This document shows positions 47,828 to 57,351 of a DNA stretch of 64,000 bases, one piece after another. Each line of letters begins with the position of its first letter. The first letter of the stretch is position 1. Made by a program: the position numbers and the translations under genes. Source of the DNA: Cerasicoccus frondis (lineage in GTDB: Bacteria > Verrucomicrobiota > Verrucomicrobiia > Opitutales > Cerasicoccaceae); contig JAVDPC010000005.1 of assembly GCA_031296915.1 (NCBI GenBank), positions 186,001 to 250,000 on the forward strand, read 5' to 3'. The notes beneath the pieces are model-generated. The model worked only from the letters and a program-made list of their open reading frames with translations, had not been told where the DNA came from and searched no databases.

Positions 47828-50800
47828 ATGGACGACAGCCGATCGTCTGCCGCCCCTGAGGCTGCCCTATCGATCAACGCAAATGCAGAAATCCAGCGCT
47901 TGCGTGAGCTTCTGCGCGCCCACGAAGCGCGCATCGAGCAGTTGGAAAAACAAAAGTCCTTCTACGCGAAAACACATTTGCTCGGCAATATGGGTAGTTG
48001 GGAGATCGACCCCGAAACCAATAAGCTGACCATTTCACCCGAGTTAAGGGAGCTGTTCAATGTCGCCCCAGATTATCAACCCAAGCTGGAAGACATCTAT
48101 GCTGTGGTCGTTCCAGAGCATCAGAAATCTGCACGCAGCATTTACGCGGAACCATTGCCGGAAGGTCAGTCACGCTCTGCGCGCATTCGGATTCGCAAAC
48201 CGAATGGGCAAACACGCTACCTGCGCCTGACCGTGTGCATGGGAAAGCCGTTCGGGGATAAATTAATCCGCTACGGCATTGCTCAGGACATTGAAGAACT
48301 TGCCGAAGCCGAGCGCGTCATCCAGGCAACCGAAGAGCGCTGGCAGCTTGCCTTGGAAGGCAGCGACGATGGCGTGTGGGACTGGGATTTGACCACCGAC
48401 GTCATCATCTTTTCTGACCGGTGGAAGTCCATGCTTGGCTACGCGCCCGACGAGATCGAGAACCACTTTGACTCCTGGAAAAAGCTGGTGCACCCAGACG
48501 ATAAGCCAAAGTCCATGGAACTCATTCAGGAATACATGGACGGCAAAGTTTCCAAGCTGGAGCTCGAATTTCGCCTGCGCACCAAAGACGGTGGCTGGTG
48601 CTGGATTCTTTCCCGTGGCAAGGCTGTCTTTGACCACGATGGCAAACCGACCCGCATGCTCGGCACGCACACCGACATCACCGAGCGCAAAAAGCAGGAA
48701 GAGGCGTTCAAGCGCCTGTCTCTGGTGGCCAGTAAGACGACAACCGGGGTCGTCATCACAGATTCCAAAGGCCGCCTGACCTGGGTGAATAAAGCCTTCG
48801 AGAAAATGACCGGCTATTTCATGGAGGAGGTAATCAGCAGAACGCCTGGCTCCGTCCTGCAAGGCGCCGCGTCGGATAAAATAATCGATAAACAAATGCG
48901 CGACTGCGTGCGCAGCGGTCAGGGGTTTCACGTCGAAATTTTAAACTACCGCAAGTCGGGCGTTCCTTTTTGGGTGGAAGTGGAGGCCACGCCCATCCAC
49001 GACATCAACGGCAAGCTCGTTAACTTCATCGCCATCACCAACGACATCACCACACGTCGTCTGGACCGCGAGCGCATCGAGGAGAGCGAGCGCCGCTTCC
49101 GCGACATCAGCAACGCGGCAGGTGAGTTTATCTGGGAGCACGACATCAATGGTTACTTCACCTACGCCTCCGACCGGGTTAAGGATGTAACTGGTTATTC
49201 GCCTGGAGAATTCATTGGCCGCCACCCCAAGGAAATCGTGGCCCCTGGCTTTGAGGAATTTCTGCACAAGCAAATGTCGCAGCACTTCGCCAATGTCGAA
49301 ACCTTCACCGGCTTCGAAGTGCCCAACGTGAGCAAAGACGGCAGCATTGTCTGGTTGAGCATTAGCGGCGTGCCGATGTATGACCGCAACGGCACGCTCA
49401 CTGGTTATCGCGGGGCCGCGATGGACATCACCCAGCGCAAGCAAGCGGAGGAAGATCTTTCCAAACTCTACCAGCGCTTTCAACTCGCCACCAACTCCGC
49501 CCGCATCGGCATCTGGGAGTACGACTTCGCAGCGGAAAAGCTGGAATGGGACAACATCATGCACGAAATCTATCGCCTGCCGATCGAACGCTTCAGCGGG
49601 GCGATGGATAGCTGGGCGCGGGTCATCATCCCCGATGACTACCCACCCTTTCAAAGCACGATCAAATGCGCCATCGAACGCGGGGGCAATTACCGGCTGA
49701 ATTTCCGTATCGTCTGGCCCGAAGGCGACATTCGCTACATCACAGGTAACGCACTGGTCCAACTGGATGAAAACCAGAACCCCGTGCGCATCATTGGCAG
49801 CAGTTGGGACATCACTGAGCAAAAACGCGCCGAGCAGGACGCCATTGCCGCCAAGGAAACCGCAGAAGACGCCAACCGCGCCAAAAGCGCATTCCTGGCC
49901 ATGATGAGCCACGAAATTCGCACGCCGATGAATGGCGTCATCGGCATGATTCAAGCCCTCAAGGACTCCCCCCTCAACGACGAGCAGGAGGATTATCTTG
50001 GCATCATCGAGACCAGCAGCGGCTCACTGATGACCATTATCGACGACATTCTCGACTACTCCAAAGTCGAGGCAGGGCGCCTCGTGCTGGATCTCCGCCC
50101 CATCAACGTCGCCTCCATCATCAACAGCGCACTCAGCCTCTACGCCACCCATGCCGGAGAGAAAAAACTCGAGCTCATTCACCGCATCAATGATGATGTG
50201 CCCGAAGCCATCATTGGCGACGAAATGCGCATTCGGCAGGTGCTGGTTAACCTCGTCAGCAACGCCATCAAGTTCACTGACCGCGGCCGGATAACCGTTA
50301 AGGTTTCCTGCACTCGCATCGCAGATGACGCCGTGCAATTACACTTTTCGGTGTCCGATACTGGCATTGGCTTCAGCAAAGAACAGGCGGATGCGCTCTT
50401 CGAACCCTTCGTCCAGGCGGACGCCTCCATCACCCGTCGCCATGGTGGGACGGGTCTCGGGCTAGCGATCAGCCGACGTCTCGTCGAGCTGATGGGCGGG
50501 GAAATCTGGTGCGAGAGTTCCCGCCTGCTGGGCACAATTTTCCACTTCACCCTCAGCGCAACCGTCACCGATCCCTCCAAGCTAAGCGGCAAATGCGATG
50601 CGTCGCTTGGCCGCGTTGATTACCCAGGCCGCATTTTGCTGGCTGAAGACAACCCCATCAACCGCAAGGTCGTGCAATTCGTCCTCAACCGCCTCGGCTG
50701 CCTGGTGGACAACGCCGCCAATGGCCGCGAAGCCGTCGAATGCTATCAAAAAGAAGCTTACGACCTCATCCTCATGGATGTGCAAATGCCAGAGTTGGAT

Positions 50801-50998
50801 GGCCTGGCCGCCACGCGTGAGATCCGTCAACTCAGCCGCGACGGCGAATCTCCCTGGATCATTGGACTTTCCGCCGCCGCCATGAAGGAAGATCAGGAAG
50901 CAGCCTACGCTGCGGGTATGAACGACTTCCTCAACAAACCCTTGAAGCCTCAGGAACTCGAAGCCGCCCTCCGCCGCGCCCCCAACCCGGTGAGGTAG
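47828..50998 (+). CDS. Multi-PAS hybrid sensor histidine kinase
   Basis: The 1056-residue protein has a short coiled coil (residues 15-45) and five PAS/PAC units: about 48-155, 160-290, 293-415, 418-545 and 548-670. A HisKA domain follows with the phospho-acceptor His695 in [12 protein letters not shown]. The ATPase domain has DTGIGF and [12 protein letters not shown]-terminal receiver domain has the acceptor Asp984 in [13 protein letters not shown]. No membrane segment is present, so it senses cytoplasmic signals. No LOV cysteine is seen in the third PAS. No partner response regulator is adjacent. The lysine after the receiver (NKPLKP) is in place. Confidence 0.95.
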   Translation: MDDSRSSAAPEAALSINANAEIQRLRELLRAHEARIEQLEKQKSFYAKTHLLGNMGSWEIDPETNKLTISPELRELFNVAPDYQPKLEDIYAVVVPEHQKSARSIYAEPLPEGQSRSARIRIRKPNGQTRYLRLTVCMGKPFGDKLIRYGIAQDIEELAEAERVIQATEERWQLALEGSDDGVWDWDLTTDVIIFSDRWKSMLGYAPDEIENHFDSWKKLVHPDDKPKSMELIQEYMDGKVSKLELEFRLRTKDGGWCWILSRGKAVFDHDGKPTRMLGTHTDITERKKQEEAFKRLSLVASKTTTGVVITDSKGRLTWVNKAFEKMTGYFMEEVISRTPGSVLQGAASDKIIDKQMRDCVRSGQGFHVEILNYRKSGVPFWVEVEATPIHDINGKLVNFIAITNDITTRRLDRERIEESERRFRDISNAAGEFIWEHDINGYFTYASDRVKDVTGYSPGEFIGRHPKEIVAPGFEEFLHKQMSQHFANVETFTGFEVPNVSKDGSIVWLSISGVPMYDRNGTLTGYRGAAMDITQRKQAEEDLSKLYQRFQLATNSARIGIWEYDFAAEKLEWDNIMHEIYRLPIERFSGAMDSWARVIIPDDYPPFQSTIKCAIERGGNYRLNFRIVWPEGDIRYITGNALVQLDENQNPVRIIGSSWDITEQKRAEQDAIAAKETAEDANRAKSAFLAMMSHEIRTPMNGVIGMIQALKDSPLNDEQEDYLGIIETSSGSLMTIIDDILDYSKVEAGRLVLDLRPINVASIINSALSLYATHAGEKKLELIHRINDDVPEAIIGDEMRIRQVLVNLVSNAIKFTDRGRITVKVSCTRIADDAVQLHFSVSDTGIGFSKEQADALFEPFVQADASITRRHGGTGLGLAISRRLVELMGGEIWCESSRLLGTIFHFTLSATVTDPSKLSGKCDASLGRVDYPGRILLAEDNPINRKVVQFVLNRLGCLVDNAANGREAVECYQKEAYDLILMDVQMPELDGLAATREIRQLSRDGESPWIIGLSAAAMKEDQEAAYAAGMNDFLNKPLKPQELEAALRRAPNPVR

Positions 50999-51009
50999 TT
51001 TTTGGGTTA

Positions 51010-51152
51010 GGCAGAAGGGAGATGGGAGAAGGCAGAAGGGAATAGCTGGGCTAATCGCGACCCGCACAAATCTACCTCAATCTGCGAGTATTTCTTCGCT
51101 GAGACTTTCAATCCATCTCGCCCCTTCTGCCTTCTCCCATCTCCCTTCTGCC
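51010..51152. repeat. GCAGAAGG-rich inverted repeat, copy 2
   Basis: The perfect 31-bp arms (GGCAGAAGGGAGATGGGAGA... and complement) surround about 80 bp of unrelated core. Similar arms enclose the element at 7955-8152. It lies between the kinase stop and the promoter region of the first sulfatase. Confidence 0.85.
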
Positions 51153-51250
51153 TCAAAAAAACATGTATAATGTTCCACTGGGGAGACATTGTCAGCGCGC
51201 CTTGCACATCACAGGCTATCGGGTAAAGTAATTCAGCGATTGTTTTCCCT

Positions 51251-54200
51251 ATGAAATTCCGAATATCCCTCTCCCGTGCGGCGCTCGCTTGTGCCTTGCT
51301 ATGCGGCGTATTGTCCGCCCGCGCCGCCGAACGCCCCAATGTGCTTTTCCTGTCGGTCGACGACTTGAAGCCCAGCATGGGCGCCTACGGCGACAGCCTG
51401 GCCATCACGCCAAACATCGACCGTCTGGCGGACGACAGCTCCGTCATGCTCAATAACTACTGCCAACAAGCCGTTTGCGCGCCATCGCGCATGAGCATGT
51501 TCACCGGGCTGCGCCCGGACTCAACCAAAGTCTGGGATCTGCGCACCAACATTCAGGACTCCAACCCGGAGGCAGTCACGATGCAGCAGCTCTTTAAGGA
51601 AAATGGCTACACCACTGCCGCTTCGGGCAAAGTCATGCACGGCGCCCGCAACGAGCACCCAGAGTCCTGGTCCGTCCCCTTCACATCGAAAAAAGACCTG
51701 CCCTACGCCGAAGGCTTCCCTGTCCCCGCTCACGACAACGCGTTCTACCAAGGTGAGCACGAACAGGAAGTTTACGCCGAAATGCAGGCCGAAAACATTC
51801 GCGACTGGCGCAAGCGCATGACCTACATGGCCGACAAGGGCGCACAGCCTTCCATGGAAGGACTCGACATCCCGGACGATGCCTATGCCGACGGCGCACT
51901 CGCCAACTGGGCCATCGATCAACTCGAATCCTACGCGCAAACCAAGGAGCCATTTTTCCTGACCGTCGGCTTCATGAAGCCTCACCTTCCTTTTGTCGCG
52001 CCCAAGAAATACTGGGACCTGTATGACCAGAAAAACCTGCCTTTGGCCGAATTCCGTGAACACGCGGAAAACACGCCAGACTGGGTTTATCATAAGTATG
52101 GCGAGCTCCGCTCATACTCCGATATTTCCAGAGACTGGAATACATCCATCGACGACGACACCGCCCGCGCGCTCATCAACGGCTACTACGCCTGCGTCTC
52201 CTATGTCGACGCCCAGATCGGCCGCGTCCTCAACAAGCTCGACGAACTCGGCCTCGCCGACAACACGATCATTGTTCTCTGGGGCGATCATGGCTGGCAC
52301 CTCGGCGACCATGACATGTGGTGCAAGCACAGTAATTTCGAGCAAGCCACCCGCTCCCCCCTCATCATTCATGCACCAGGCTTCAAGCCAGGACGCGTGG
52401 AGAGCATGACGGAGTTTGTCGACATTTTCCCGACGCTCGTTCAATTGGCAGACCTAAAGGAACCTTACCCGCTCGAAGGCGTGAGCCTCGTGCCCGTCAT
52501 GGAAAACCCCAACGCCAAGGTGAAGGATTTTTCCATCAGTCAATATAACCGCCAAAAGGACACCATGGGCTACGCGCTGCGCACAGAGCGCTACCGCTAC
52601 GTCATGTGGATGGGCGCAAACTGGCGCACAAACATGCCTTTCGATCCAAGCCTGGTCGAATTCGTGGAGCTCTATGACTACGAAAACGATCCCTTGGAAA
52701 CCGTGAACGAAGCGGAAAACATCGCCTACGCAGACGTCGCCGCCGAGCTCAAGGCCCAGATGCTCGACTACTTCAAAACTTATGTAACCGCGCCTCAACC
52801 AGTCGCGGCAGCCTCCGCTGGCAGCGCGACCAACATTGACCTAGCCGCGATTAACCTCAATGCCACCACCAACCGTTTTGCCCAACCTTCCCGCGATGGC
52901 GACGGCATCATGATTGACTTCGAGCTGAGTAAAAAATGGCCCAGCGTAGACTTCTTTGCACCGGGCGGCTCCTGGAATCTCTCCGCCAATAGCGGCCTCG
53001 AAGTTTCCGTGACCAATCTGAGCCCTGAGCAATACCGCGTCACCGCCTACGTCGCGAACGAAGGCGACGTCAACGCGAACAAAAAACGCGCAGGCGGCGG
53101 CGAATACGTACCCGGCGGCGCCACCCGCACCATCAAGATTAACTTCTCCGACAGCCAGGGCCCATTCAACCCTGCCAACGTTGCCCAGATGCGCATCTTT
53201 GCTGATAAGCTGAGCGCCCCCGGCAAGCTACGCATCAACAGCGTTACCGGAGTCGGTGGACAGTTCAAGTCTGCTGCGCCGCAGGCCTCCGCACGCCCCG
53301 CAGCCACAACTTCCGCCCCGACCCAGCTTGCAGGCGAAGGCAGCGAGTTGTTCGATCCGGCGACAGTAAACCCAATCACGCTGCCCACCCGCTTTTCCCG
53401 TGGGACAGTCAGCAACGGAGAGCTCATCCTCGATTTCGAGAACAACCCCAAGTGGCCCAGCGTCGACTTCATGGCGCCGGCTGGCGGTTGGAATTTGTCC
53501 AATGCAAGCGGTGTGGACATCTCCGTTACCAACCTTGGCAACACGCAATTTCGCGCGCAGTCCTATGTGGCGAATCCGGACGACACCAACGCCGACCGCA
53601 AGCGTGCGAACAGCAACGTGATGCTCGCGCCCGGCGACACCAAAGTCATCCACATTCAGTTTAGCGACAGCCCGGCATTCCGTTCCAACGACGTGAGCTA
53701 CCTGCGCATCTTTGTCGATAAGCTCAACGGCCCCGCCCAACTCCGCGTAAACAGCGTCACCACAGTTGGCGGCTCGGCGCAGGGTGGCAGCGCCCCGCAG
53801 GCATCCAATTCTGGCGCAGCAAATCCCATGGTGAAGGAAGGCAGCACCGGCCTGGGCAAAATACAGTATATCCGCGACCACGGAGCCGCGAAACCCAGCA
53901 GCGCACCAACGCGCACAGCGGCCAGCAACGCCACCGCCAAGGCAGTGACCGGAGGCGAATTGTTGGACATGAGCCAGATTTCCAGCGCCAACACCGAGCT
54001 GCGCTTTGCGACAGTCGCGCCCAACCCTGATGGCAAATCCGCGCGACTCGACTTTGAACTCAGCCCCAAGTGGCCCAGTGTTCAATTCTTCCCGCAGGAA
54101 GGCGGCCTCTGGGACCTCAGCAGCTACAGCGCAGTCGACGTCACCCTGACCAATGACAGCGCCGAGCCGGTTAAGGCGTTTGCCTTTGTTGCGAACCCGG

Positions 54201-54394
54201 GGCACACTCAGCAAACGAAAAAAGCCGTCAGCGCCAAAGCAACAATTGGCCCCGGACAAACCGAAACGTTGTCCATTGTCCTGGACCCCAATACGCCCAA
54301 CTTCGATCCAAAGCAAGTTGAGGAGCTTCGCGTCTTCATCGGCATGCACAAGTCGCCCATTACCTTAACGATGACCGACGTCACTGCCCGTTAG
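51251..54394 (+). CDS. Secreted sulfatase with three tandem C-terminal modules
   Basis: The 1047-residue protein has a signal peptide ending SARAA. A type I sulfatase domain spans about 28-515, with LSVDDLK (metal-binding Asp37/Asp38) and VCAPSRMSMFTG, where Cys76 becomes formylglycine. Phrases such as LPFVAPKKYWDLYD and WGDHGWHLGDHDMW place it near iduronate-2-sulfatase-like enzymes. Three repeats of about 130 residues follow (about 535-670, 711-841 and 914-1047). Each has a KWPSV motif, a WDLS/WNLS motif, a V-T-N strand, an AYVAN/FVAN strand and a basic hinge. They resemble beta-sandwich carbohydrate-binding-type domains. It probably desulfates a polysaccharide outside the cytoplasm. Confidence 0.92.
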   Translation: MKFRISLSRAALACALLCGVLSARAAERPNVLFLSVDDLKPSMGAYGDSLAITPNIDRLADDSSVMLNNYCQQAVCAPSRMSMFTGLRPDSTKVWDLRTNIQDSNPEAVTMQQLFKENGYTTAASGKVMHGARNEHPESWSVPFTSKKDLPYAEGFPVPAHDNAFYQGEHEQEVYAEMQAENIRDWRKRMTYMADKGAQPSMEGLDIPDDAYADGALANWAIDQLESYAQTKEPFFLTVGFMKPHLPFVAPKKYWDLYDQKNLPLAEFREHAENTPDWVYHKYGELRSYSDISRDWNTSIDDDTARALINGYYACVSYVDAQIGRVLNKLDELGLADNTIIVLWGDHGWHLGDHDMWCKHSNFEQATRSPLIIHAPGFKPGRVESMTEFVDIFPTLVQLADLKEPYPLEGVSLVPVMENPNAKVKDFSISQYNRQKDTMGYALRTERYRYVMWMGANWRTNMPFDPSLVEFVELYDYENDPLETVNEAENIAYADVAAELKAQMLDYFKTYVTAPQPVAAASAGSATNIDLAAINLNATTNRFAQPSRDGDGIMIDFELSKKWPSVDFFAPGGSWNLSANSGLEVSVTNLSPEQYRVTAYVANEGDVNANKKRAGGGEYVPGGATRTIKINFSDSQGPFNPANVAQMRIFADKLSAPGKLRINSVTGVGGQFKSAAPQASARPAATTSAPTQLAGEGSELFDPATVNPITLPTRFSRGTVSNGELILDFENNPKWPSVDFMAPAGGWNLSNASGVDISVTNLGNTQFRAQSYVANPDDTNADRKRANSNVMLAPGDTKVIHIQFSDSPAFRSNDVSYLRIFVDKLNGPAQLRVNSVTTVGGSAQGGSAPQASNSGAANPMVKEGSTGLGKIQYIRDHGAAKPSSAPTRTAASNATAKAVTGGELLDMSQISSANTELRFATVAPNPDGKSARLDFELSPKWPSVQFFPQEGGLWDLSSYSAVDVTLTNDSAEPVKAFAFVANPGHTQQTKKAVSAKATIGPGQTETLSIVLDPNTPNFDPKQVEELRVFIGMHKSPITLTMTDVTAR

Positions 54395-54473
54395 CCCCCC
54401 CAGCCTCCGGCTGGACCGATCAATTTGCCCATTGGGCAAATGCCAAGCAGAAACGCAACTAACATATTTAAGC

Positions 54474-54502
54474 AGGGCGGAACTCAAGTGGTTCCGCCCT
54501 TT
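54474..54502 (+). terminator. Rho-independent terminator after the first sulfatase
   Basis: AGGGCGGAAC pairs with GTTCCGCCCT around a short TCAAGTG loop, followed by TT-rich sequence. It lies about 80 bp beyond the sulfatase stop. Confidence 0.8.
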
Positions 54503-54519
54503 GCTTGTACCAATTGCTG

Positions 54520-54593
54520 GGTAGTGCTTTTAGAAACATGATGCGCATCATGAACAAAGCAGAGACGACTGATGCCGCAGTGAAAACACTACC
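54520..54593. repeat. Imperfect inverted repeat with internal perfect palindrome
   Basis: GGTAGTGCTTTTA faces TGAAAACACTACC about 50 bp apart. A perfect 16-bp palindrome (CATGATGCGCATCATG) occupies 54537-54552. The element is gene-free and its role is unknown; a binding site or a small mobile palindrome are both possible. Confidence 0.55.
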
Positions 54594-54653
54594 TAACTAA
54601 GATCAGCGTCGCTCAAATAATAAATTCGCTAGCAGATAACTGGGCGTGGCGTA

Positions 54654-54690
54654 CAAAAAGAACGACGCAAGCCCCCCAGCCTGCGTCGTT
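54654..54690 (-). terminator. Rho-independent terminator after the PEP-CTERM gene
   Basis: On the minus strand AACGACGCA pairs with TGCGTCGTT around a G-rich loop, then TCTTTTTG follows. It is 33 bp after the PEP-CTERM stop codon. Confidence 0.85.
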
Positions 54691-54722
54691 CCAACGAGAT
54701 GTTAGTTATCGAGAAAAGATAA

Positions 54723-55469
54723 TTACTTGCGACGACGCATGATGCCCAAGGTCAGCACAGAGGCGCCAAGCACCATGGCGTACGTCGACGGCTCGGGAAT
54801 AACCGAGCCTGTAGTGTCGATCGTCAAATTCGAGATGGTTGCGATCATGGGACTGCCGTCGAAGTCCTCGCCCCAGGCATCACCACCAAAGTTGAATTGT
54901 ATCTCGTCAAAAATGCTGTTGATCGTGGTTAAGTCGTTCGTAACGGTCCGCGGCGTGGAGAGCGTTGGGCTGCTGTAAGTAATCGACATTTCATCGACGT
55001 CAGTACGCTCGATCAAGAGCGTCATCTGATGCGCGGTGATGCCCATCGAATTCAGCAACTGATACTTGCCGAGATTCGTGTCACTGGAGCCACCCACTTT
55101 CTCGCCAAAAGTTAAGTCTCCATTCGTGTCGGTATCGAGCGGGTTCACACGCGCCTGATAGAAGTCGCCATCGGAATTGGCGAAGTTGATATTGAAGGTT
55201 GAAGCAGTGTTGGTCGGCACGTTGTCCAACTGCAGATCAAACGTAATCGACATCGTCTCGTTCAGCCCAAGCTGGTAGGTATCCGGCAGGCTTGCCGTAG
55301 CAAAAGAATTCTTTGACGTGCTGATGCTGATCGTGTCCGCTCCCGAGCTGACTTCAGCGGCGCCGCCAGAGAAGTCAAAAGTCAGGTCGGAAACGCTGCT
55401 AACGATGGTTACCGCGCTAAGACTGTAAGCGCAGCAGGAAGTAAGACCAATGAGAAGAAGCTTATTCAT
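54723..55469 (-). CDS. PEP-CTERM sorting domain protein in the sulfatase locus
   Basis: The 248-residue product has a signal peptide (LLLIGLTSCCAYSLSA) and a beta-rich domain with many Ser/Thr/Asp residues (DLQLDNVPTNTASTFNINF). The C-terminal tail is VIPEPSTYAMVLGASVLTLGIMRRRK, a clear PEP-CTERM. It would be processed by an exosortase and retained at or released from the outer surface. It lies between two sulfatase genes on the opposite strand, so it could assist glycan binding. That is an inference from position. Confidence 0.88.
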   Translation of the reverse strand: MNKLLLIGLTSCCAYSLSAVTIVSSVSDLTFDFSGGAAEVSSGADTISISTSKNSFATASLPDTYQLGLNETMSITFDLQLDNVPTNTASTFNINFANSDGDFYQARVNPLDTDTNGDLTFGEKVGGSSDTNLGKYQLLNSMGITAHQMTLLIERTDVDEMSITYSSPTLSTPRTVTNDLTTINSIFDEIQFNFGGDAWGEDFDGSPMIATISNLTIDTTGSVIPEPSTYAMVLGASVLTLGIMRRRK

Positions 55470-55495
55470 AATGTTAAGAGGGGTTAGAGGTATTG

Positions 55496-55651
55496 ATGGC
55501 TTCTATTAATAGGCATATCCCGCCGTGGTTCAAACACCGCGCAATGAAACCATATTCAGAAGCCTGGGTGAATTATCGACACAAAGACGATTCACTCAAG
55601 CCACCCATCCAATGGATATGGTTCCAGAGCGGGTTTATTGCGCCATCTTAA
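55496..55651 (+). CDS. Possible small protein of 51 residues
   Basis: An ATG with a good upstream AGAGG (6 bp away) opens 51 codons ending TAA, and the predicted peptide is rich in Trp, Pro, His and Lys (MASINRHIPPWFKHRAMKPY start). It lies upstream of the second sulfatase and divergent from the PEP-CTERM gene. No family was recognised. Conservation in related genomes would be the test. It may be a leader peptide, a small protein or chance. Confidence 0.35.
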   Translation: MASINRHIPPWFKHRAMKPYSEAWVNYRHKDDSLKPPIQWIWFQSGFIAPS

Positions 55652-55698
55652 GCGGATTTTAAAATAACGGAAAAATTTAGCCCCCCTCCCCGGCGCAC

Positions 55699-57351
55699 AT
55701 GAGCAAACGCCCCAACATCCTCTGGATTTCCTTTGAAGACAGCAACCCATGCTACGGTTGCTATGGCGATACCGTCGCCCAAACGCCCAACGTGGATCAA
55801 CTGGCGGCAGAGGGCTGCATCTGGCCCAACGCCTACTCCAGCGCGCCGGTTTGCGCCCCCGCGCGCGCTGGCGTTATCACTGGCATGTATCCGATCTCCA
55901 TTGGCGCGCAACACATGCGGACCAGCCATAAGCAGGAGGGCATGCCCGGCGTGCCCACGCCCTATTCCGCTGTCATTCCCGCCCATGTAAAATGCTTTTC
56001 GGAATACTTGCGCGCCGAGGGCTACTACTGCACCAACAACATCAAAACCGACTACCAATTTACCCCGCCGATTACCGCTTGGGACGAGATCAGTTTTGAG
56101 GCTCATTGGCGCAACCGGCCTGATCCGGAGCAGCCATTTTTCGCGGTTTTTAACTTCGAGCAGTCCCATGAAAGCAATATGTGGGAGGAAAACTGCAACG
56201 GCTTGGTCATCGATCCAGCCGACGTAAAGCTGCCGCCGTATTTTCCAGATACGCGACGCGTCCGCGAAGCCATGGCGCGCATGTATTCTAATCTCGTCGA
56301 CAACGACCGCCGCCTGGGCGAGCTGCTTGCTCAACTGGCCGAAGACGGTTTGGCGGAAAACACCATCGTCTGCCATTGGAGCGACCACGGCCCCCTGCCC
56401 CGCGGCAAACGCTGGCTCTACGACTCCGGGCTTCACGTTCCTATGATCGTTCGTTGGCCCGGACAGATTGAACCGGGCACGCTCAACGACGCCCTCGTCA
56501 GCACAATCGATCTCGCCCCCACCATGCTTGCCGCAGCGGGAGTCCAACTGCCACGCCACCTACAGGGCCAGGTCTTCTTCGGGCAAGAAACCAACGAAAC
56601 ACGCGACTACATTTTTGCATCCCGGGATCGCTTTGACTGCGCCTACGACCGCGTTCGCTGCGCCCGTGATGATCGCTTCAAATACATCCGTAATTATTAC
56701 CCGGAAAAGGGACGCGCCGCCTGGCAGCCCTACATGCACCAGCACCCCATTATGCAGGAGCTCTGGCGCTTGCGCACCGAAGACGGGCTCAACGCAGTGC
56801 AAGAGGCGGCTTTCTTTGCGCCCAACCGCCCGCCGGAAGAGCTTTATGACACGCATGTCGATCCCGATGAGCTGCACAACCTCGCTGGCGATGCCGAGTA
56901 CAGCGCCACCCTGCAACGCATGCGCGCGGCGACGGACCAGTGGCTGCGCGACGTCGGCGACCTGAGCGAACTCAGTGAATTCGAAATGGTGCGACGCTGG
57001 TATCCCGATGGCAAGCAACCCACTACCGCAGCGCCCATGCCCATCATCATTGATGCGCAACATCCGGGCGTGGAAGCCTATCACCCGGACGAAACCTATG
57101 AGACGCCCGCCTGGCTGATGCTGGAATGCTCCACCCAAGGCGCCTCCATTGCCTGGCGCTATGCGGAGGACGAACACGAGCGCTGGCGTCTTTACACCCA
57201 GCCGATCAAGCTTTCAGCCGGCGAACACGCCATCTCCGCGCGCGCCGTGCGCATTGGTTATGCCGACAGCGAACCGGTGGAAGTCCAGTTGCAACTCGGG
57301 GGCAAAAAGCAAACCCACGCGGAGGCCTACGTCAACGCGGGCAAGGACTGA
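55699..57351 (+). CDS. Sulfatase without signal peptide, with chitobiase-like C-terminal domain
   Basis: The 550-residue protein has a type I sulfatase core. Markers are ILWISFEDSNPCYGCYGD with metal-ligand acids, and VCAPARAGVITGMYP, where Cys52 sits in the C-x-P-x-R motif converted to formylglycine. HWSDHGPLPRGKRWLYDSG is a later metal site. Residues 470-535 (SIAWRYAEDEHERWRLYTQP ... ISARAVRIGY) match a CHB_HEX_C-type beta-sandwich. No signal peptide is seen, unlike the two other sulfatases here, implying cytoplasmic action or a missed upstream start. The 3' end overlaps the LacI-type gene tail by 25 bp. Confidence 0.88.
   Translation: MSKRPNILWISFEDSNPCYGCYGDTVAQTPNVDQLAAEGCIWPNAYSSAPVCAPARAGVITGMYPISIGAQHMRTSHKQEGMPGVPTPYSAVIPAHVKCFSEYLRAEGYYCTNNIKTDYQFTPPITAWDEISFEAHWRNRPDPEQPFFAVFNFEQSHESNMWEENCNGLVIDPADVKLPPYFPDTRRVREAMARMYSNLVDNDRRLGELLAQLAEDGLAENTIVCHWSDHGPLPRGKRWLYDSGLHVPMIVRWPGQIEPGTLNDALVSTIDLAPTMLAAAGVQLPRHLQGQVFFGQETNETRDYIFASRDRFDCAYDRVRCARDDRFKYIRNYYPEKGRAAWQPYMHQHPIMQELWRLRTEDGLNAVQEAAFFAPNRPPEELYDTHVDPDELHNLAGDAEYSATLQRMRAATDQWLRDVGDLSELSEFEMVRRWYPDGKQPTTAAPMPIIIDAQHPGVEAYHPDETYETPAWLMLECSTQGASIAWRYAEDEHERWRLYTQPIKLSAGEHAISARAVRIGYADSEPVEVQLQLGGKKQTHAEAYVNAGKD

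Noticed and set aside
48720..49090. LOV photoreceptor domain in the hybrid kinase
   Set aside because: The third PAS contains PGSVLQG where LOV domains have NCRFLQG; the flavin-binding cysteine is missing.
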